DNA from: an uncultured Collinsella sp. | GTDB lineage: Bacteria; Actinomycetota; Coriobacteriia; Coriobacteriales; Coriobacteriaceae | Assembly: GCA_947001705.1 (NCBI GenBank) | Contig: CAMQHT010000003.1 | Location: forward strand, 1-64,000 | Direction: 5' to 3' | DNA: 64,000 nucleotides | Shown here: piece by piece, positions 20,082 to 27,934 of the stretch | Numbering within the stretch: the stretch's first letter is position 1 | Layout of the letters: every line of letters begins with the position of its first letter | Notes under the pieces: model-generated | Database searches by the model: none | Told to the model about the DNA's origin: nothing | Seen by the model: only the letters and a program-made list of their open reading frames with translations | Position numbers and translations under genes: made by a program

Positions 20082-20173
20082 TCGGTGCGACTAGTCCCAA
20101 GCCGATCGGACCTGGTCCGGTGCGTATTCACTGTGCGGGCGGCATGACCGCACCCAACTGATTGGAGTGAACC

Positions 20174-21031
20174 ATGCGTAAACTGTTTTCCCGTCAGCTC
20201 ATCGAGGCCCGCCACGAGATGCTGAGCATCTACGAGGCCGTCGATCTGGCCCTCCACGATGCCGTTAAGGCCTATGTGACCGACGACCGCAAGCTCGCCA
20301 CCAAGACCAAGAAGCGCACGCTTTCGATTGACGCGCGCTGCGCCAACTTGGAGGCCGTGTGCTACAACCTGATCGCCACGCAGTCGCCGGTCGCCTCCGA
20401 CTTCCGCTTGCTGCAGACGATTATCTACGTCGACTTTAACCTGCAGCGCATGACCGATAAGGTTCGCCAGATCTGCCGCGCCACGCGTCACATGGTCAAG
20501 GCCGACATCTCGCTGCCCAAGGAGCTTGTCGGCACGGTCGAGGCCGAGGCTGAGGCCGTCTACCAGGTGCTGGGCTCTTCGCTTTCTGCGCTCGTCACCA
20601 ATGACATGTCCATCATCTGCAACCTGGCCGTCGAGGACGAGCCAGTGCACGCTGCCTACGAGAAGTTCTTCCGCACCTTTAACCGTATGGATACGGGCGA
20701 CTTTATGGACGACGACAGCAACTATGACGACCTGCGCCGCGCCATCATGGTTTCGCGCTACCTCGATCGCATCGCTTCGATTTCCATCGATGCCGCTTGC
20801 TGTCTGACCTTCCTGTTGACTGGTCAGCGTATGAACGCCGGCGATATCGCCCGCACTGATGAGGACGAGCTCGAGAGCATGCGCGTGCCTTCGGGCGAGG
20901 GTGTTATCATGAGGCCCGCCGTCGACGCGCGCTACGTTGCCAAGGTGCCCGCCAACGAGGTCAGCGAGGGTCTTCGCTACCTGCTCGATCATCTTGAGGA
21001 CGAGGACGATGGCGAGGACGACGAGGAGTAA
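20174..21031 (+). CDS. phoU: Phosphate signalling protein PhoU
   Basis: PhoU is a helical, metal-cluster protein that couples PstCAB activity to phosphate signalling and restrains uptake. The 285-residue protein begins LFSRQLIEARHEMLSI and carries two PhoU three-helix repeats (about 8-105 and 115-210). It is longer than typical PhoU (around 220-240), and the extra C-terminal part ends in an almost pure Asp/Glu run after residue 273. The function of the acidic tail is unknown. ATG 20174 has GGAG upstream. A terminator follows within 70 bases, so phoU closes the pgeF-pst unit. Confidence 0.9.
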   Translation: MRKLFSRQLIEARHEMLSIYEAVDLALHDAVKAYVTDDRKLATKTKKRTLSIDARCANLEAVCYNLIATQSPVASDFRLLQTIIYVDFNLQRMTDKVRQICRATRHMVKADISLPKELVGTVEAEAEAVYQVLGSSLSALVTNDMSIICNLAVEDEPVHAAYEKFFRTFNRMDTGDFMDDDSNYDDLRRAIMVSRYLDRIASISIDAACCLTFLLTGQRMNAGDIARTDEDELESMRVPSGEGVIMRPAVDARYVAKVPANEVSEGLRYLLDHLEDEDDGEDDEE

Positions 21032-21068
21032 GTAGCCCCGTTCGTCGAAAGATTGTAAATACCTAAGT

Positions 21069-21105
21069 GAGCGCGGCCTTGCACATGCGGGGCCGCGCTC
21101 TTGCG
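21069..21105 (+). terminator. Terminator after phoU
   Basis: GAGCGCGGCC pairs with GGCCGCGCTC (10 bp, 12-base loop), followed by TTGCGTT. It separates phoU from yggS. The T-run is weak. Confidence 0.65.
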
Positions 21106-21150
21106 TTAGCATGGGACTACTTGTTTGGCTGTCAGCGGAGGCGATTGGCA

Positions 21151-21888
21151 ATGGATAACTATTTGGATTTAATGCGCGCTCGCCGCGAGCAGATTCTGGA
21201 ACGTTTTTATGCGGCGCTCGATCGCGCGGGCCGCCCCCACGACGCCGCGCGCCTCATTGCCGTGTCCAAGACCGTTGGTGTCGATGAGACTGTTGCCGCC
21301 ATCCAGGCGGGGTATCGCCATTTTGCCGAGAACCGCCCGCAGGAGCTGGTTCGCAAGCTCACGGGTCTGGCGGAGCATCCGGAGCTGCCCGAGGTGCGCT
21401 TCGATATGATCGGCAACCTGCAGACCAATAAGATCAATGCGGTGCTGGGCTCAGCCGAGCTGATTCACTCGGTGGGTTCGCTGCATCTGGCGCAGGCGAT
21501 CTCGAGCCGTGCTGTCCGCAAGATTGAGGCAGGCGAGCTCGCCGGCCCCCAGCGTGTGCTCATTGAGGTCAATGTGAGTGGTGAGGAATCGAAGGGAGGC
21601 TTTTCGCCCGATGAGATTCGCGCCGCCGCGGGTGAGCTTGCGGAGCTTGAGGGAATTTGCGTGCAGGGGCTTATGACTATGGCGCCCCGGGGGAATAAGG
21701 ATGTGGCACGCCGCACCTTTGCGGGGCTTCGTGAGCTGAGGGATGAGCTGGAGGCGGCGCATCCCGATTTGAACCTGCCTGAGCTTTCCTGCGGCATGAG
21801 CGAGGACTTTGAGCCTGCCCTTGAGGAGGGCTCTACGCTCGTTCGCCTGGGCAGGGTAGTATTTAGCCCGGAGTTTGCAGTAAAATAA
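21151..21888 (+). CDS. yggS: PLP homeostasis protein YggS/YlmE
   Basis: YggS-family proteins bind pyridoxal phosphate in a single-domain alanine-racemase-like barrel and keep PLP and amino-acid pools in balance; no catalytic reaction is established. The 245-residue product has LIAVSKTVGVDE with the PLP Lys near residue 38, HFAENRPQELVRK, FDMIGNLQTNKI, LIEVNVSGEESKGGF, GLMTMAP and a C-terminal LSCGMSEDFEPALEEGSTLVRLG block. ATG 21151 has CGGAGG upstream. It is the ylmE equivalent, placed before sepF as in Gram-positives but separated from pgeF by the Pst genes. Confidence 0.93.
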   Translation: MDNYLDLMRARREQILERFYAALDRAGRPHDAARLIAVSKTVGVDETVAAIQAGYRHFAENRPQELVRKLTGLAEHPELPEVRFDMIGNLQTNKINAVLGSAELIHSVGSLHLAQAISSRAVRKIEAGELAGPQRVLIEVNVSGEESKGGFSPDEIRAAAGELAELEGICVQGLMTMAPRGNKDVARRTFAGLRELRDELEAAHPDLNLPELSCGMSEDFEPALEEGSTLVRLGRVVFSPEFAVK

Positions 21889-21948
21889 GGCTCTGAAGTG
21901 CGCACTGATTATCGGGGCGCCTGCACTAAACCGCGAGAGGACACAACC

Positions 21949-22671
21949 ATGGGCTTCCTTGACGAGATTAAAAATAAGATGCACCTGGGCGGACAGCAGG
22001 GTTACGACCAGGGTTATGGCCAGGACGACGACTACGGCTACGATGACGGCTATGACGATGGTTATCAGGGCAACGGCTACAGCGGTGCTTCGGGCGAGGG
22101 CTTCTACACCCAAGATGAGCCGAGCAACGGCCTGCTTGGTCAGACGCGCCGTGGTGAAGCTGAGTCGGTTGCCGTGTATACGCGCTCCGGTCAGCTGGTC
22201 GGCGATGACTCCCGCCATGCCACGACGTATAACCCGCCTTCGCGCTCGCAGGACAGTGTTGCGAGCGGTTATCGTCCTGGTGCCTATGACACGCCGTCGA
22301 GCTACGCCGAGAACACCCGCGCCCGTGCCGCCGCTGCGCCCGCGCCTGCACCGAGCGATGCCTCGACCTATGCGAGCAATATCATCAACGCCACACCGCA
22401 GCTGCCGGCATATGTCCTGCGCCCCGAGAGCTATGACGACGTGGAGACCGTGGTGCGCCGCGTTCGCACCAAGCAGCCTGTCGCACTGATTTTTGTGGGC
22501 GTACGCACCGAAGTTGCTAAGCGCGTCTTGGACTTCTCTTACGGCTTTGCCTGTGGTCTGGGCGCTACGGTCAAGGAGGTGGGCGACCGCGTGTTCATGG
22601 TGCTGCCCGCCGGCTGCGAGGTCAAAGATTCCGATCTCAAGAAGCTTCGTGCCGACGGCTACCTTAAGTAA
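21949..22671 (+). CDS. sepF: Cell division protein SepF
   Basis: SepF binds the FtsZ tail and the membrane and anchors the Z ring where FtsA is absent. The 240-residue protein starts MGFLDEIKNKMHLG, a short amphipathic membrane-targeting helix. A long linker rich in Gly, Tyr, Asp and Gln (about 16-150) contains repeated YD/YG dipeptides. The conserved SepF domain covers about 155-240, with YVLRPESYDDVETVV and RVLDFSYGFACGLGATVKEVGDRVFMVLP-type features. ATG 21949 has GAGAGG upstream. It probably replaces the missing FtsA. Confidence 0.93.
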   Translation: MGFLDEIKNKMHLGGQQGYDQGYGQDDDYGYDDGYDDGYQGNGYSGASGEGFYTQDEPSNGLLGQTRRGEAESVAVYTRSGQLVGDDSRHATTYNPPSRSQDSVASGYRPGAYDTPSSYAENTRARAAAAPAPAPSDASTYASNIINATPQLPAYVLRPESYDDVETVVRRVRTKQPVALIFVGVRTEVAKRVLDFSYGFACGLGATVKEVGDRVFMVLPAGCEVKDSDLKKLRADGYLK

Positions 22672-22692
22672 AGACAAGACGAGGAGATTCCC

Positions 22693-22974
22693 ATCAACAT
22701 CTACACTATCGTCCAGCTGGTCAACACGCTGTTCAACTTCTATTCCACGCTCATTGTCGTCTACTGCTTTATGACGTGGATTCCCATGAAGCAGGGCGGT
22801 TTGCTTCAGGATATTGCCGCGGTGCTTGATAGCGTGTGCGGTCCGTGGCTCAACCTGTTCCGTCGTTTCATCCCGCCGATGGGCGGTATCGATTTTTCGC
22901 CGGTCGTTGCGATTATTGCGTTGCAGTTGGTGCAGAGGCTGGTTCTGCAGCTTCTTATAGGTATACTCGTGTAG
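22693..22974 (+). CDS. YggT/YlmG family membrane protein, apparent ATC start
   Basis: YggT/YlmG proteins are small two-helix membrane proteins next to sepF that affect division and nucleoid distribution. The 93-residue product has YCFMTWIPM and a PWLNLFRRFIPPMGGIDFSPVVAIIALQ-type block with its second helix at the C-terminus. No ATG, GTG or TTG exists in frame between the sepF stop (22671) and ATG 22771, which would delete the whole first helix. GAGGAG at 22681-22686 points to ATC 22693 (6-base gap) or ATT 22687. A sequencing error in a true ATG is the alternative. It lies between sepF and divIVA, the usual order. Confidence 0.8.
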   Translation: MNIYTIVQLVNTLFNFYSTLIVVYCFMTWIPMKQGGLLQDIAAVLDSVCGPWLNLFRRFIPPMGGIDFSPVVAIIALQLVQRLVLQLLIGILV

Positions 22975-23035
22975 AACTGACTTAGTAACTTACGTCGGGC
23001 GTGTAGCGCCGAGGCGATGAAAAAGGAGACTTGTT

Positions 23036-23710
23036 ATGGCTATTACCCCTGCAGACATCCAGGCTCAGACTTTCTCTGAGGCCAAGCGTGGCTACGATCC
23101 TGCTGAGGTCGACGTCTTCTTGGAGACGCTGTCCTCCGAGGTTGACGCTATGCTCGCTAAGATCGTCGACCTTAAGGGCCGTCTGACTGCTACCGAGCAG
23201 CAGCTTGCCGATGCGCAGGCTCAGCTTGCCCAGGCTCAGGATGCCACCGCCCAGGCCGTTCCTGCCGCCCCCGTGGCTGCTCCCGCCCCTGACTTCTCCG
23301 CTCAGGAGCGCCAGATTTCCGCTGCCCTGATCGCTGCCCAGCAGACCGCTGAGACCATCGTCAACGATGCCAACGAGAACGCTGAGCGTATCCGCAACGA
23401 GGCTGACGCTAAGGCCCGCGAGGTTATCCGCCAGGCTCTGACCGAGAAGCAGGCCGAGCTCGAGGAAATCGATCGTCTCAAGGCTTCCCGCGAGGAGTTC
23501 AAGGCCGAGTACCTCAAGCTCATCCAGCACTTCATGGACGATGCCCAGAACTCCTTCCCGGCCGACCTCATGGCCTCCACGCCGGTCGGTTCTGCCGCTT
23601 CTCCTGCGGTGACTGTTCCCGCCGAGCCGCTGCCCGTCGCTGACCCGGTTGTCCCCGTGGCCGATCCCTTCGCCCCGATCGACAACTTTGCTGCCGACGA
23701 CCTGGACTAA
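23036..23710 (+). CDS. divIVA: DivIVA-domain protein
   Basis: DivIVA binds curved membrane at poles and septa and organises division or polar growth. The 224-residue protein starts MAITPADIQAQTFSEAKRGY-like, with the conserved phenylalanine/basic membrane loop and YDPAEVDVFLETL. A coiled coil follows at about 30-75, an Ala/Pro spacer (about 78-95) and a second long coiled coil of about 95-175 with EADAKAREVIRQAL. The C-terminus is Pro/Val/Asp-rich and disordered. ATG 23036 has AAAGGAG upstream. It closes the sepF-yggT-divIVA unit and is followed by a strong terminator. Confidence 0.93.
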   Translation: MAITPADIQAQTFSEAKRGYDPAEVDVFLETLSSEVDAMLAKIVDLKGRLTATEQQLADAQAQLAQAQDATAQAVPAAPVAAPAPDFSAQERQISAALIAAQQTAETIVNDANENAERIRNEADAKAREVIRQALTEKQAELEEIDRLKASREEFKAEYLKLIQHFMDDAQNSFPADLMASTPVGSAASPAVTVPAEPLPVADPVVPVADPFAPIDNFAADDLD

Positions 23711-23736
23711 CATTCGGCCTACAATTTAGTGCCTAG

Positions 23737-23766
23737 AAAGGACCCGCAGCTTGCGGGTCCTTTTTT
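23737..23766 (+). terminator. Intrinsic terminator after divIVA
   Basis: AAGGACCCGCA pairs with TGCGGGTCCTT around a 2-base loop and is followed by a TTTTTT run. It is a textbook terminator. Confidence 0.92.
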
Positions 23767-23791
23767 ATGACTGTGCCGGGGTGCGTAACAT

Positions 23792-23830
23792 AAAAAACCG
23801 AGCCCTGCACATAGTGGCGCAGAACTCGGC
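23792..23830 (-). terminator. Terminator of the nitroreductase gene
   Basis: On the minus strand, CCGAGTTCTGC pairs imperfectly with GCAGGGCTCGG and is followed by TTTTTT. It lies about 45 bases beyond the nitroreductase stop. Confidence 0.75.
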
Positions 23831-23876
23831 GAACGAGTGAGCGGTCAAAGGTGGATTTAAGGCATGTCCCAAAAAT

Positions 23877-24407
23877 CTACTTGAGGATGAAGTCGGGGAG
23901 GGGAATGGTGCGGGCCTCGCGGTGTTCTGGATCGGCGATGTGGTCGGCGGGATAGCCACAGACGAGCATGTGATAGGGATAGACGCCCTCGGGCAGGTTG
24001 AACTGCTCGCGGGCGAGCTCGGGCTTAAAATGGCATACCCAGCACGTTCCCAGACCCTGCTCCTCGGCCTCCATCATCATCTGATCGCAAACAATCGAGG
24101 TGTCGATGGCGCTGGAGTTCATCTGGTCATACGGGCGCACCCAAGCATCGTCGGTAACGCTGCAAATAAGAAAGATAAGAGGAGCCCCAAAGATGGACCC
24201 ATCACGAGCAAACCGGGGCTGACAGGCAGCAGCCTTCTCCAGAAGCTCAGGCGTATCCAACACCATCACACGGGTTGGATGATTATTACAAGCAGAAGGA
24301 GCAATACGCCCAGCTTCAACAATAGCATCCACCACAGCCTGCTCAACAGAACGATCCTCAAACAACCGACAAGAATACCGACCACGAGCCAAATCCAAAT
24401 ACGCCAT
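23877..24407 (-). CDS. Nitroreductase-family flavoprotein (mosaic codon use)
   Basis: This is a small FMN-dependent nitroreductase-fold protein of 176 residues; its natural substrate is unknown. Seen are RYSCRLFEDRSVEQA at the start, EAGRIAPSACNNHP (flavin-binding helix), a QMMMEAEEQGLGTCWVCHF segment and the C-terminal LVCGYPAD. ATG 24407 has GGAGGG 5 bases upstream; TTG 24434 is less likely. The first 80 or so codons end mostly in T or G (GCT, CGT, TCT, TTG), while the last 90 use C-ending codons like neighbouring genes. The change falls near 24160 and looks like a recombination junction. Confidence 0.85.
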   Translation of the reverse strand: MAYLDLARGRYSCRLFEDRSVEQAVVDAIVEAGRIAPSACNNHPTRVMVLDTPELLEKAAACQPRFARDGSIFGAPLIFLICSVTDDAWVRPYDQMNSSAIDTSIVCDQMMMEAEEQGLGTCWVCHFKPELAREQFNLPEGVYPYHMLVCGYPADHIADPEHREARTIPLPDFILK

Positions 24408-24586
24408 ACAAGCCCTCCAACAATTAAAAATCAAACAAACCCAAAGTTACCCAAAGAGTACCCAAAGCAGCAATCAGCCAAACGTTCATCAAGGGCCAAA
24501 GTGTCCGAACGGGTATCAAAGGTCCCTTCAGCCAAACCCCCATCGCGCTAAATCTATCAGCCAAAGTTCCCAATGGTGGTACGTAA
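24408..24586. other. A/C-rich intergenic tract with CCAAAG iterations
   Basis: This stretch upstream of the nitroreductase gene is strongly skewed to A and C on the plus strand. It repeats short words such as CCAAAG and ACCCAAAG at irregular spacing. I see no ORF, RNA or promoter that explains it. The skew runs into the 5-prime half of the nitroreductase gene, where 48 of 60 bases at 24361-24420 are A or C. Confidence 0.6.
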
Positions 24587-24670
24587 GGCGAAGGGCCGGC
24601 CACGGTTTACTTTCGAACGACTCTGCAAAGCAGCCGGAGTGAGAAAGCAAACCGTGGCCGGCCCTTCGCC
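24587..24670. repeat. Large perfect inverted repeat downstream of the DUF47 gene
   Basis: The 22-bp arms at 24587-24608 and 24649-24670 (starting GGCGAAGGGCCGGCCACGG) are perfect reverse complements. The pairing nearly continues inward through TTTAC-TTTC and GAAAG-C. The 40-base loop holds a smaller CTCTGC/GCAG hairpin. It lies just beyond the minus-strand DUF47-pit genes and may end their transcript, but it has no T-run. Confidence 0.8.
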
Positions 24671-24690
24671 GCCGGGACACGTACCCCCAA

Positions 24691-25314
24691 TTAACTGTTC
24701 TTCATGACAATCGAATCCACGACATCGGCCACATTCTCACAGCAGTCGGCGCAGTACTCCAAGAAGGCATACACGTCACGCCAAGCGATGACCTCGAGCG
24801 CGTCCTTGCCGTTAACGTGCAGGTTACGCATGGCGTTGATATAGAGCTCGTCGGCCTCGGACTCGATGGTGTTGATCTGGATGACGAGCTCGCGCAGCGT
24901 TTTGGACTTGCGGTAGTTGGGCAGCTCGACCATCAGGTCCTTCATGGCGCGGCAGGCGTCGGTCACCTTGTGGGCGATGACGATGGCGTCGGGATGGATG
25001 CTCTGGATGTTGGTGAAGTAGACGCGCTGCACGACGCCCTCGATACGGTCGAGCACGGTGTCGAGCGAGCAGCTCATCAGATCCAGGTCCTCGCGCTCAA
25101 GCGGGGTGATAAAGGCCGTGAGCAGGGCGTCCTCAAGCTCATGGTGCTTCTTGTCGGCCGCATGCTCGATCGCGTGCATCTTGTCGAGCATATCGTGAAT
25201 CTTCGCGGGATCGAAGTTCTCGAAAATCTTGGTAAGCAGCTCGGCGGCCTGGACGGCAAGGTCGGCGCAGGCGACGTAGTTGTCAAAGTAGAATGAATCG
25301 GGTTTCTTTGCCAT
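24691..25314 (-). CDS. DUF47/PhoU-like accessory protein of the Pit transporter
   Basis: DUF47 proteins are PhoU-like helical bundles, usually encoded next to PiT transporters and thought to modulate them. The 207-residue product starts MAKKPDSFYFDNYVACADLA and contains HAIEHAADKKHHELEDALLTAFITPLEREDLDLMS-type features, a conserved metal-binding helix pair, and VLDRIEGVVQRVYF. The start ATG at 25314 has GAAAGGAC upstream. It lies 67 bases downstream of pit on the same strand, so the two probably form one unit. This is the second phosphate system within 5 kb of pstSCAB-phoU. Confidence 0.9.
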   Translation of the reverse strand: MAKKPDSFYFDNYVACADLAVQAAELLTKIFENFDPAKIHDMLDKMHAIEHAADKKHHELEDALLTAFITPLEREDLDLMSCSLDTVLDRIEGVVQRVYFTNIQSIHPDAIVIAHKVTDACRAMKDLMVELPNYRKSKTLRELVIQINTIESEADELYINAMRNLHVNGKDALEVIAWRDVYAFLEYCADCCENVADVVDSIVMKNS

Positions 25315-25381
25315 GAGTGGGTCCTTTCGAGGCGAAGACGGGTGGGCGAAGTTTTGCGGTCCGGATGGACGCTCGGTGTGG

Positions 25382-26431
25382 CTAGAGGAACATCATGAAC
25401 AGCTTGGCCATGACAAAGCTGATGAGTCCGCAGGCGGGGAAGGTGAAGAACCAGGTGAACATCATGTCCTTGACGACGCCGAAGTTGATGGCCGAGAGGC
25501 GTTTGACGGCACCGACGCCCATGATGGCGCAGGTCTTGATGTGCGTGGAGGACACGGGGATGCCGGTAAGGGTGGCAAGCAGCAGGTTTGCGGCGCCCGC
25601 CAGGTCGGCGGAGAAGCCCTGGTACTTTTCGAGCTTGACCATGCTCTGGCCGACGGACTTGATGATGCGCTCGCCGCCCACACTGGTGCCGATGCCCATG
25701 GTGGCCGAGCACAGCAGCATGATCCAGATGGGGATGCCGGCGTCGCCGACGCTAGTCTGGCCGTTGGCGAAGGCGACACCTAAAAAGAGCACGCCGATGA
25801 ACTTCTGTCCATCCTGCGCGCCGTGCATAAAGCTCATGGCCGCGGCACTCGCAATCTGAGCATATTTAAAGAAGACATTGGCACGTCGCCTGTTGGCGGC
25901 GGCGAAAAGAATCGAGACGAGTTTGCACAGGATCCAGCCCATGACAAAGCCCAGACCGATGGAGAGCGCCAGGCCGTAGATGACCTTCATCCACTCGTGG
26001 ACGTTGACGCTGTTCGCGCCGCCGAGGGCGATGGCAGCACCGGTCAGGCCGGCGATAAGGCTGTGGCTTTGCGAGGTGGGGATGCCAAAACGCGACGCTG
26101 TGGCGCCGTAGACGACGATGGAGAAGAGCGCCGCGCAGAGGCACGCGAGTGCCATGGTGCTGTTTCCGCCAAAGTCGACGATATGTGAGATGGTGTTGGC
26201 GACGCTCGCGTTAAAGTGCGTCATGATGAGCACGCCGAGGAAGTTGAATGCGGCACTCATGAGGATGGCGGCGCGGGCGGGCATGCAGCGCGTGGTGACG
26301 CAGGTCGCGATGGCGTTGGGCGCGTCGGTCCATCCATTGACGAAGATGGCGCCCAACGCGAGGATCACGGTGACGGCAAGGACTGGATTCGACACAATTT
26401 GGCCGAGGAAGGTTGAGAACGTTACGTCCAT
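25382..26431 (-). CDS. pit: PiT-family inorganic phosphate transporter
   Basis: PiT proteins move phosphate with a cation at low affinity. The 349-residue membrane protein has two homologous halves. The family signature GWTDAPNAIATCVTTR lies near residue 33, and the second-half equivalent FMHGAQDGQKFIGV lies near residue 205. PTSQSHSLIAGLTGAAIA and the matching PVSSTHIKTCAIMGVG carry the paired transport motifs. About ten helices are predicted. The transporter is shorter than E. coli PitA but typical of Gram-positive PiTs. It is followed by its DUF47 partner; upstream lies a 250-base divergent region. Confidence 0.93.
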   Translation of the reverse strand: MDVTFSTFLGQIVSNPVLAVTVILALGAIFVNGWTDAPNAIATCVTTRCMPARAAILMSAAFNFLGVLIMTHFNASVANTISHIVDFGGNSTMALACLCAALFSIVVYGATASRFGIPTSQSHSLIAGLTGAAIALGGANSVNVHEWMKVIYGLALSIGLGFVMGWILCKLVSILFAAANRRRANVFFKYAQIASAAAMSFMHGAQDGQKFIGVLFLGVAFANGQTSVGDAGIPIWIMLLCSATMGIGTSVGGERIIKSVGQSMVKLEKYQGFSADLAGAANLLLATLTGIPVSSTHIKTCAIMGVGAVKRLSAINFGVVKDMMFTWFFTFPACGLISFVMAKLFMMFL

Positions 26432-26561
26432 ATATGGGCTTTCTCGAAGTTTGCAGGCACGTTACAGAAACATGATAAATCGTATCACCTCCTGCGGGTT
26501 TCTTTGCCGAGTTCTGATGGGAGAAGTAATTTTTTGGCACTAAAATTGAATATTAGCCCTG

Positions 26562-26590
26562 TTGACCGTGGGTGTTCTTTTTGCTATCAC
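26562..26590 (+). promoter_or_regulatory. Candidate promoter for the 26681 gene
   Basis: TTGACC (26562-26567) and TATCAC (26585-26590) are 17 bases apart in the AT-rich divergent region between pit and the next plus-strand gene. The -10 match is moderate. The rest of the 26432-26680 gap shows no other feature. Confidence 0.4.
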
Positions 26591-26680
26591 GCCATGCGGA
26601 CACGCGCGTTCGCTCCGACATTCCAAAACCACAGTCTGTTCGCTTTACAACATGCAAACATGCGTTCGATAATAGGAGAC

Positions 26681-27019
26681 ATGGAATATCGACAGACAGA
26701 TGGCAAAACTCGGCGCGTGCACAAGCAGTATGTGGACGTCGTGGCTCGCATCCTCGCGGGCGGACAGGTCGTGCCGGTCACCGTCTGCTGGGTCGACGGT
26801 CGCTGCTTTACGATTGACGAAATTATCTCGACCACCGGGTTTGGCCTGACGGTTCACGGCATTCGTACGGCAACCTATAAGGTGCGTTTTGGCGGGCACG
26901 CGACCGAGTTGTATCTGGAGGACCAGACGCGCGAGCGGGCGGACGGCTCGCAGGCACACGTGATGCGTTGGTGGGTTTGGGCGTTTGACCGTACGCTTGA
27001 GGGCGAGCGCCGTAGGTAA
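26681..27019 (+). CDS. Hypothetical protein, 112 residues
   Basis: I do not recognise this protein. It starts at ATG 26681 with TAGGAG 6 bases upstream. The product is soluble, has no signal or membrane segment, and looks mostly beta-stranded, with alternating hydrophobic residues (VVPVTVCWVDGRCFTIDEI; GLTVHGIRTATYKVRFGG). The C-terminus has a Trp-rich stretch (MRWWVWAFDRTLEG) and a basic end. Its codon use matches the neighbourhood, which supports a real gene. It stands alone between a divergent phosphate transporter and a BI-1 family gene, so context gives no function. The in-frame extension to 26504 lacks a ribosome site. Confidence 0.75.
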   Translation: MEYRQTDGKTRRVHKQYVDVVARILAGGQVVPVTVCWVDGRCFTIDEIISTTGFGLTVHGIRTATYKVRFGGHATELYLEDQTRERADGSQAHVMRWWVWAFDRTLEGERRR

Positions 27020-27098
27020 GGACGCACGGCGTTCGGGTACAATGACAGGAATCTTGTCACCTGCTGCGCTGTCGTGGCGCTTTTTGAAAGGACGAAGC

Positions 27099-27794
27099 AT
27101 GAACGATATTCAGGGCTATCAGAACGGCCCCGTCGAGACCGGCGCAAGTCGCGCCAAGGAGATGTCGCCGCGCGCGTACAATCTCGCCATATCTGCCCTG
27201 ATCTTCTTGGGCTTTTGCGCCATGGGTGCCGGCGCCTACTTTACGAGCACCATGTCGTTTGCGCGCATGATGATGAGCGGCGCCGCCCTGCCACTGGTCT
27301 TTGGCTCGTTTATTTTAACCATCGTCGGCATGGTCATGATGTCGGCTGCTGCGGGCAAGCAGTCCGTGGGTCTGTCCCTTGTGGGCTACGTAATCTTTGC
27401 GAGTACCTTTGGCCTGACCGCGTCGTTTGGCCTTGCCAACTACGACCTGCCCACCATCAACACTGCCTTTATCGCCACGGCCGCCATCACCTTTGTCTTT
27501 GGCGCCTTGGGCGTGACGTTCCCCAAGTTTTTCCAGCGCGTATATGGCATCGGCTTTGGCATTCTGCTCGCCACTATTCTGGTTGAAATCGTGCTGATGT
27601 TCATGGGCGTCTCGCAGACCATCACCGACCTGATCGTGATCGTGGTGTTCGCCGGCTTCATCGGCTACGACACCTATGTGGCAACGACGGTGCCGCCCAC
27701 GCTGCCCAACGCCGTGCTCATGGCATCCAACCTGTTCGTGGACATCATCAACGTGTTCCTGCGCATTCTGAACATCCTCGGCCGTCGCGATTAA
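27099..27794 (+). CDS. Bax inhibitor-1/YccA family membrane protein
   Basis: This 231-residue integral membrane protein has about seven helices and belongs to the BI-1 family; its bacterial relatives include pH-sensitive calcium leak proteins and the FtsH modulator YccA. The N-terminus is hydrophilic (about 25 residues). GLTASFGLANYDLPTINTAF-like and VFGALGVTFPKFFQRV segments match the family. The last helices contain a GFIGYDTYVAT motif carrying the conserved Asp. ATG 27099 has GAAAGGAC upstream. A terminator follows within 50 bases, so it is a single-gene unit. The bacterial role here is unknown. Confidence 0.8.
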   Translation: MNDIQGYQNGPVETGASRAKEMSPRAYNLAISALIFLGFCAMGAGAYFTSTMSFARMMMSGAALPLVFGSFILTIVGMVMMSAAAGKQSVGLSLVGYVIFASTFGLTASFGLANYDLPTINTAFIATAAITFVFGALGVTFPKFFQRVYGIGFGILLATILVEIVLMFMGVSQTITDLIVIVVFAGFIGYDTYVATTVPPTLPNAVLMASNLFVDIINVFLRILNILGRRD

Positions 27795-27840
27795 AGCGCG
27801 GCATTGCGATGCTTCCTGCCGGACACGGTAAAACGATGCG

Positions 27841-27871
27841 AAAGGCGGTCCTTCGGGGCCGTCTTTTTTGT
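27841..27871 (+). terminator. Terminator after the BI-1 family gene
   Basis: AAGGCGGTCC and GGGCCGTCTT pair around a TTCG loop, with G.U pairs, and are followed by a TTTTTT run. Confidence 0.85.
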
Positions 27872-27934
27872 GCGCGGCGGGGTATCATGGATGGGAAAAG
27901 CCGATAGCGGCAGCGACAGGAAAGGTGACCACTT

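Noticed and set aside
24408..24586. CRISPR-like spacing of CCAAAG words
   Set aside because: The words are too short and irregularly spaced, and there are no cas genes nearby.
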